A stretch of 8,382 bases of DNA. Source: a bacterium (GTDB taxonomy: Bacteria; Chloroflexota; Dormibacteria; UBA8260; Bog-877). Under the pieces are notes generated by a model. The model worked only from the letters and a program-made list of their open reading frames with translations. It did no database searches and was not told the DNA's origin. The stretch spans positions 1-8,382 of the forward strand of contig JAKAWF010000135.1 of NCBI GenBank assembly GCA_021817025.1, read 5' to 3'. The translations under genes were made by a program, and so were the position numbers. Numbering within the stretch: position 1 is the stretch's first letter; each line of letters starts with the position of its first letter. Positions 7,494-8,382 of this stretch are shown here, one piece after another.

Positions 7494-7506
7494 GACCTCA
7501 GAGGTC
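7494..7506 (-). other. 13-bp palindrome overlapping the lipoprotein stop codon
   Basis: GACCTC and GAGGTC flank a single central base; the palindrome covers two bases of the TGA stop at 7505-7507. A second small inverted repeat, CCCC-TCT-GGGG on the minus strand (7484-7494), abuts it. Together they could form 3'-end structure, but the loops are too tight for a confident terminator call. Confidence 0.3.
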
Positions 7507-8382
7507 AACCGCCCTGGACCATGGACCAGCTGTAGACGTAGGCCGGGGGACTGGCCGACACCAGGCCGATCTCAAGCGCGCAGGAGTCCATCGCCGCCAC
7601 CCCGTGGTCGCCGGCCCACGGCACGCAGGCGATCCCTGCGAACAGGCCCTGGCCACCTCCATCGAGGAGGACATTGGCGCGGTGCTCCCAGCAACCAGCG
7701 GAGGTGGCTCCCGTGCAGCTGCCGTTGCTGGTCGCCGCCGGCGACCCGCCCCAGCCGTCGTTGTAGAGCCAGTCGTACATCGCCGCCAGCGGGCCGAAGT
7801 CCCCCGCCCAATTGCCCGCGACAATCCCATTCCCCATCGCCGGATCGGAGCTCCCCTCGGCTGCGACTGCGGCCGCTTGATCGGCCAGCTCGGTCAGGCC
7901 CTGGATCGGGGCGAGGCCCCTGGTGACCCTCTCCTCATTGATGAGCACAAACATCTGCTCGGCCTGGGGAAGGCTGAGGAAGTCGGAAGGCAACCGCAGC
8001 CGGCCCAGGCCCTCGCTTTGACCAGCCCGGCTGAGGGCCGCCAGCTCCGCCTGGGCGCAGGCGAGCGAGACTTGGCCGGGGGTCGCGCTGCAGGCGACGG
8101 CAAACGTGTCCGGAAGATTGGCCGGTGGCGTCGCCAGCGGCGAGACCGCCCGACTGGGTTCGGCCGTGGCGGAAGCCTTGGGGACAGGCACCGCCGCCGA
8201 GGTCGCCGACGGGGTCGCAGGAGACGGGCTCGACAGCCGCGTGGGCGCGGTCGGCTGGGTGCGATGTTCGGACCCAGCCCCAATCGATGCCACCTGGCAA
8301 CCCGCCAAGAGCGGACCAGTCAGGAGCACGCTGGTGGCCAGAGCCAACAGCCGGTGACGTCGTCTGGGCGCCCCCGCCAGGC
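7505..8382 (-). CDS. Secreted lipoprotein with a divergent CAP (SCP/PR-1-like) domain, 5' end outside the window
   Basis: The reading frame is open to the right edge, so the start lies outside. The first visible residues, LAGAPRRRHRLLALATSVLL, are a basic n-region followed by a hydrophobic core, then the lipobox LLAGC with the Cys codon at 8299-8297. This indicates an exported, lipid-anchored protein. From that Cys (residue 1), residues 2-64 are a Pro/Ser/Thr/Ala-rich spacer of the kind that crosses a cell wall, followed by a short domain. A CAP-like domain spans about 109-261, with LINEERVTRGLAPI (119-132) and CWEHRANVLLD (203-213), matching CAP helix 1 and the HRxNIL motif. Six cysteines after the spacer could form disulfides. 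The usual first histidine and the GEN-type glutamate of the CAP cavity are not evident, so the role may be binding rather than catalysis. A TTG at 8347 is a possible start but would remove the basic residues. Confidence 0.8.
   Translation of the reverse strand, partial: LAGAPRRRHRLLALATSVLLTGPLLAGCQVASIGAGSEHRTQPTAPTRLSSPSPATPSATSAAVPVPKASATAEPSRAVSPLATPPANLPDTFAVACSATPGQVSLACAQAELAALSRAGQSEGLGRLRLPSDFLSLPQAEQMFVLINEERVTRGLAPIQGLTELADQAAAVAAEGSSDPAMGNGIVAGNWAGDFGPLAAMYDWLYNDGWGGSPAATSNGSCTGATSAGCWEHRANVLLDGGGQGLFAGIACVPWAGDHGVAAMDSCALEIGLVSASPPAYVYSWSMVQGG

Overview
The window is GC-rich bacterial chromosome in which every gene I can support lies on the minus strand, so transcription runs from high to low coordinates. 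I see no rRNA, tRNA, CRISPR array, insertion sequence or phage gene. High GC, a HrcA/CIRCE-controlled groES-groEL pair, purine-rich Shine-Dalgarno sequences, GTG starts and a Lgt/LspA-type lipoprotein suggest a Terrabacteria-like lineage (Actinomycetota, Chloroflexota or a relative such as Dormibacterota). That placement is inference; no marker here fixes the phylum.

Layout, in transcription order from the right edge: (1) a 5'-truncated gene for a secreted lipoprotein with a Pro/Ser/Thr/Ala-rich linker and a divergent CAP (SCP-like) domain, 7505-8382; (2) an acyl-CoA synthetase of the medium-chain type, 5580-7253, behind its own sigma-70-like promoter at 7300-7328; (3) a phosphate:proton symporter of the PHS branch of the major facilitator superfamily (Pho84/Pht1-like), 3815-5233, whose upstream region holds a two-copy 11-bp-period repeat resembling a cyanobacterial-type Pho box and a perfect 24-bp inverted repeat; (4) a heat-shock operon: promoter, perfect CIRCE operator, groES (3130-3441), groEL (1363-3048), a nitrilase-superfamily amidohydrolase (464-1336), and the N-terminal 155 residues of a PcrA/UvrD-type DNA helicase (1-467) that runs off the left edge.

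The groES-groEL-amidohydrolase-helicase block is tightly packed. The groES/groEL gap is 81 nt and holds a strong hairpin, the groEL/amidohydrolase gap is 26 nt, and the amidohydrolase stop and helicase start overlap as GTGA. This suggests that a repair helicase and a CN hydrolase are co-transcribed with the chaperonin and come at least partly under HrcA control. The phosphate transporter and acyl-CoA synthetase look like separate units with their own control regions.

I did not find an obviously new multi-gene system. The best leads are the chaperonin operon's extra cargo and the regulatory region of the phosphate transporter. The remaining observations are smaller: hairpins in gaps, a duplicated GroEL tail, unusual residues in the synthetase and CAP protein, and a start-site correction.
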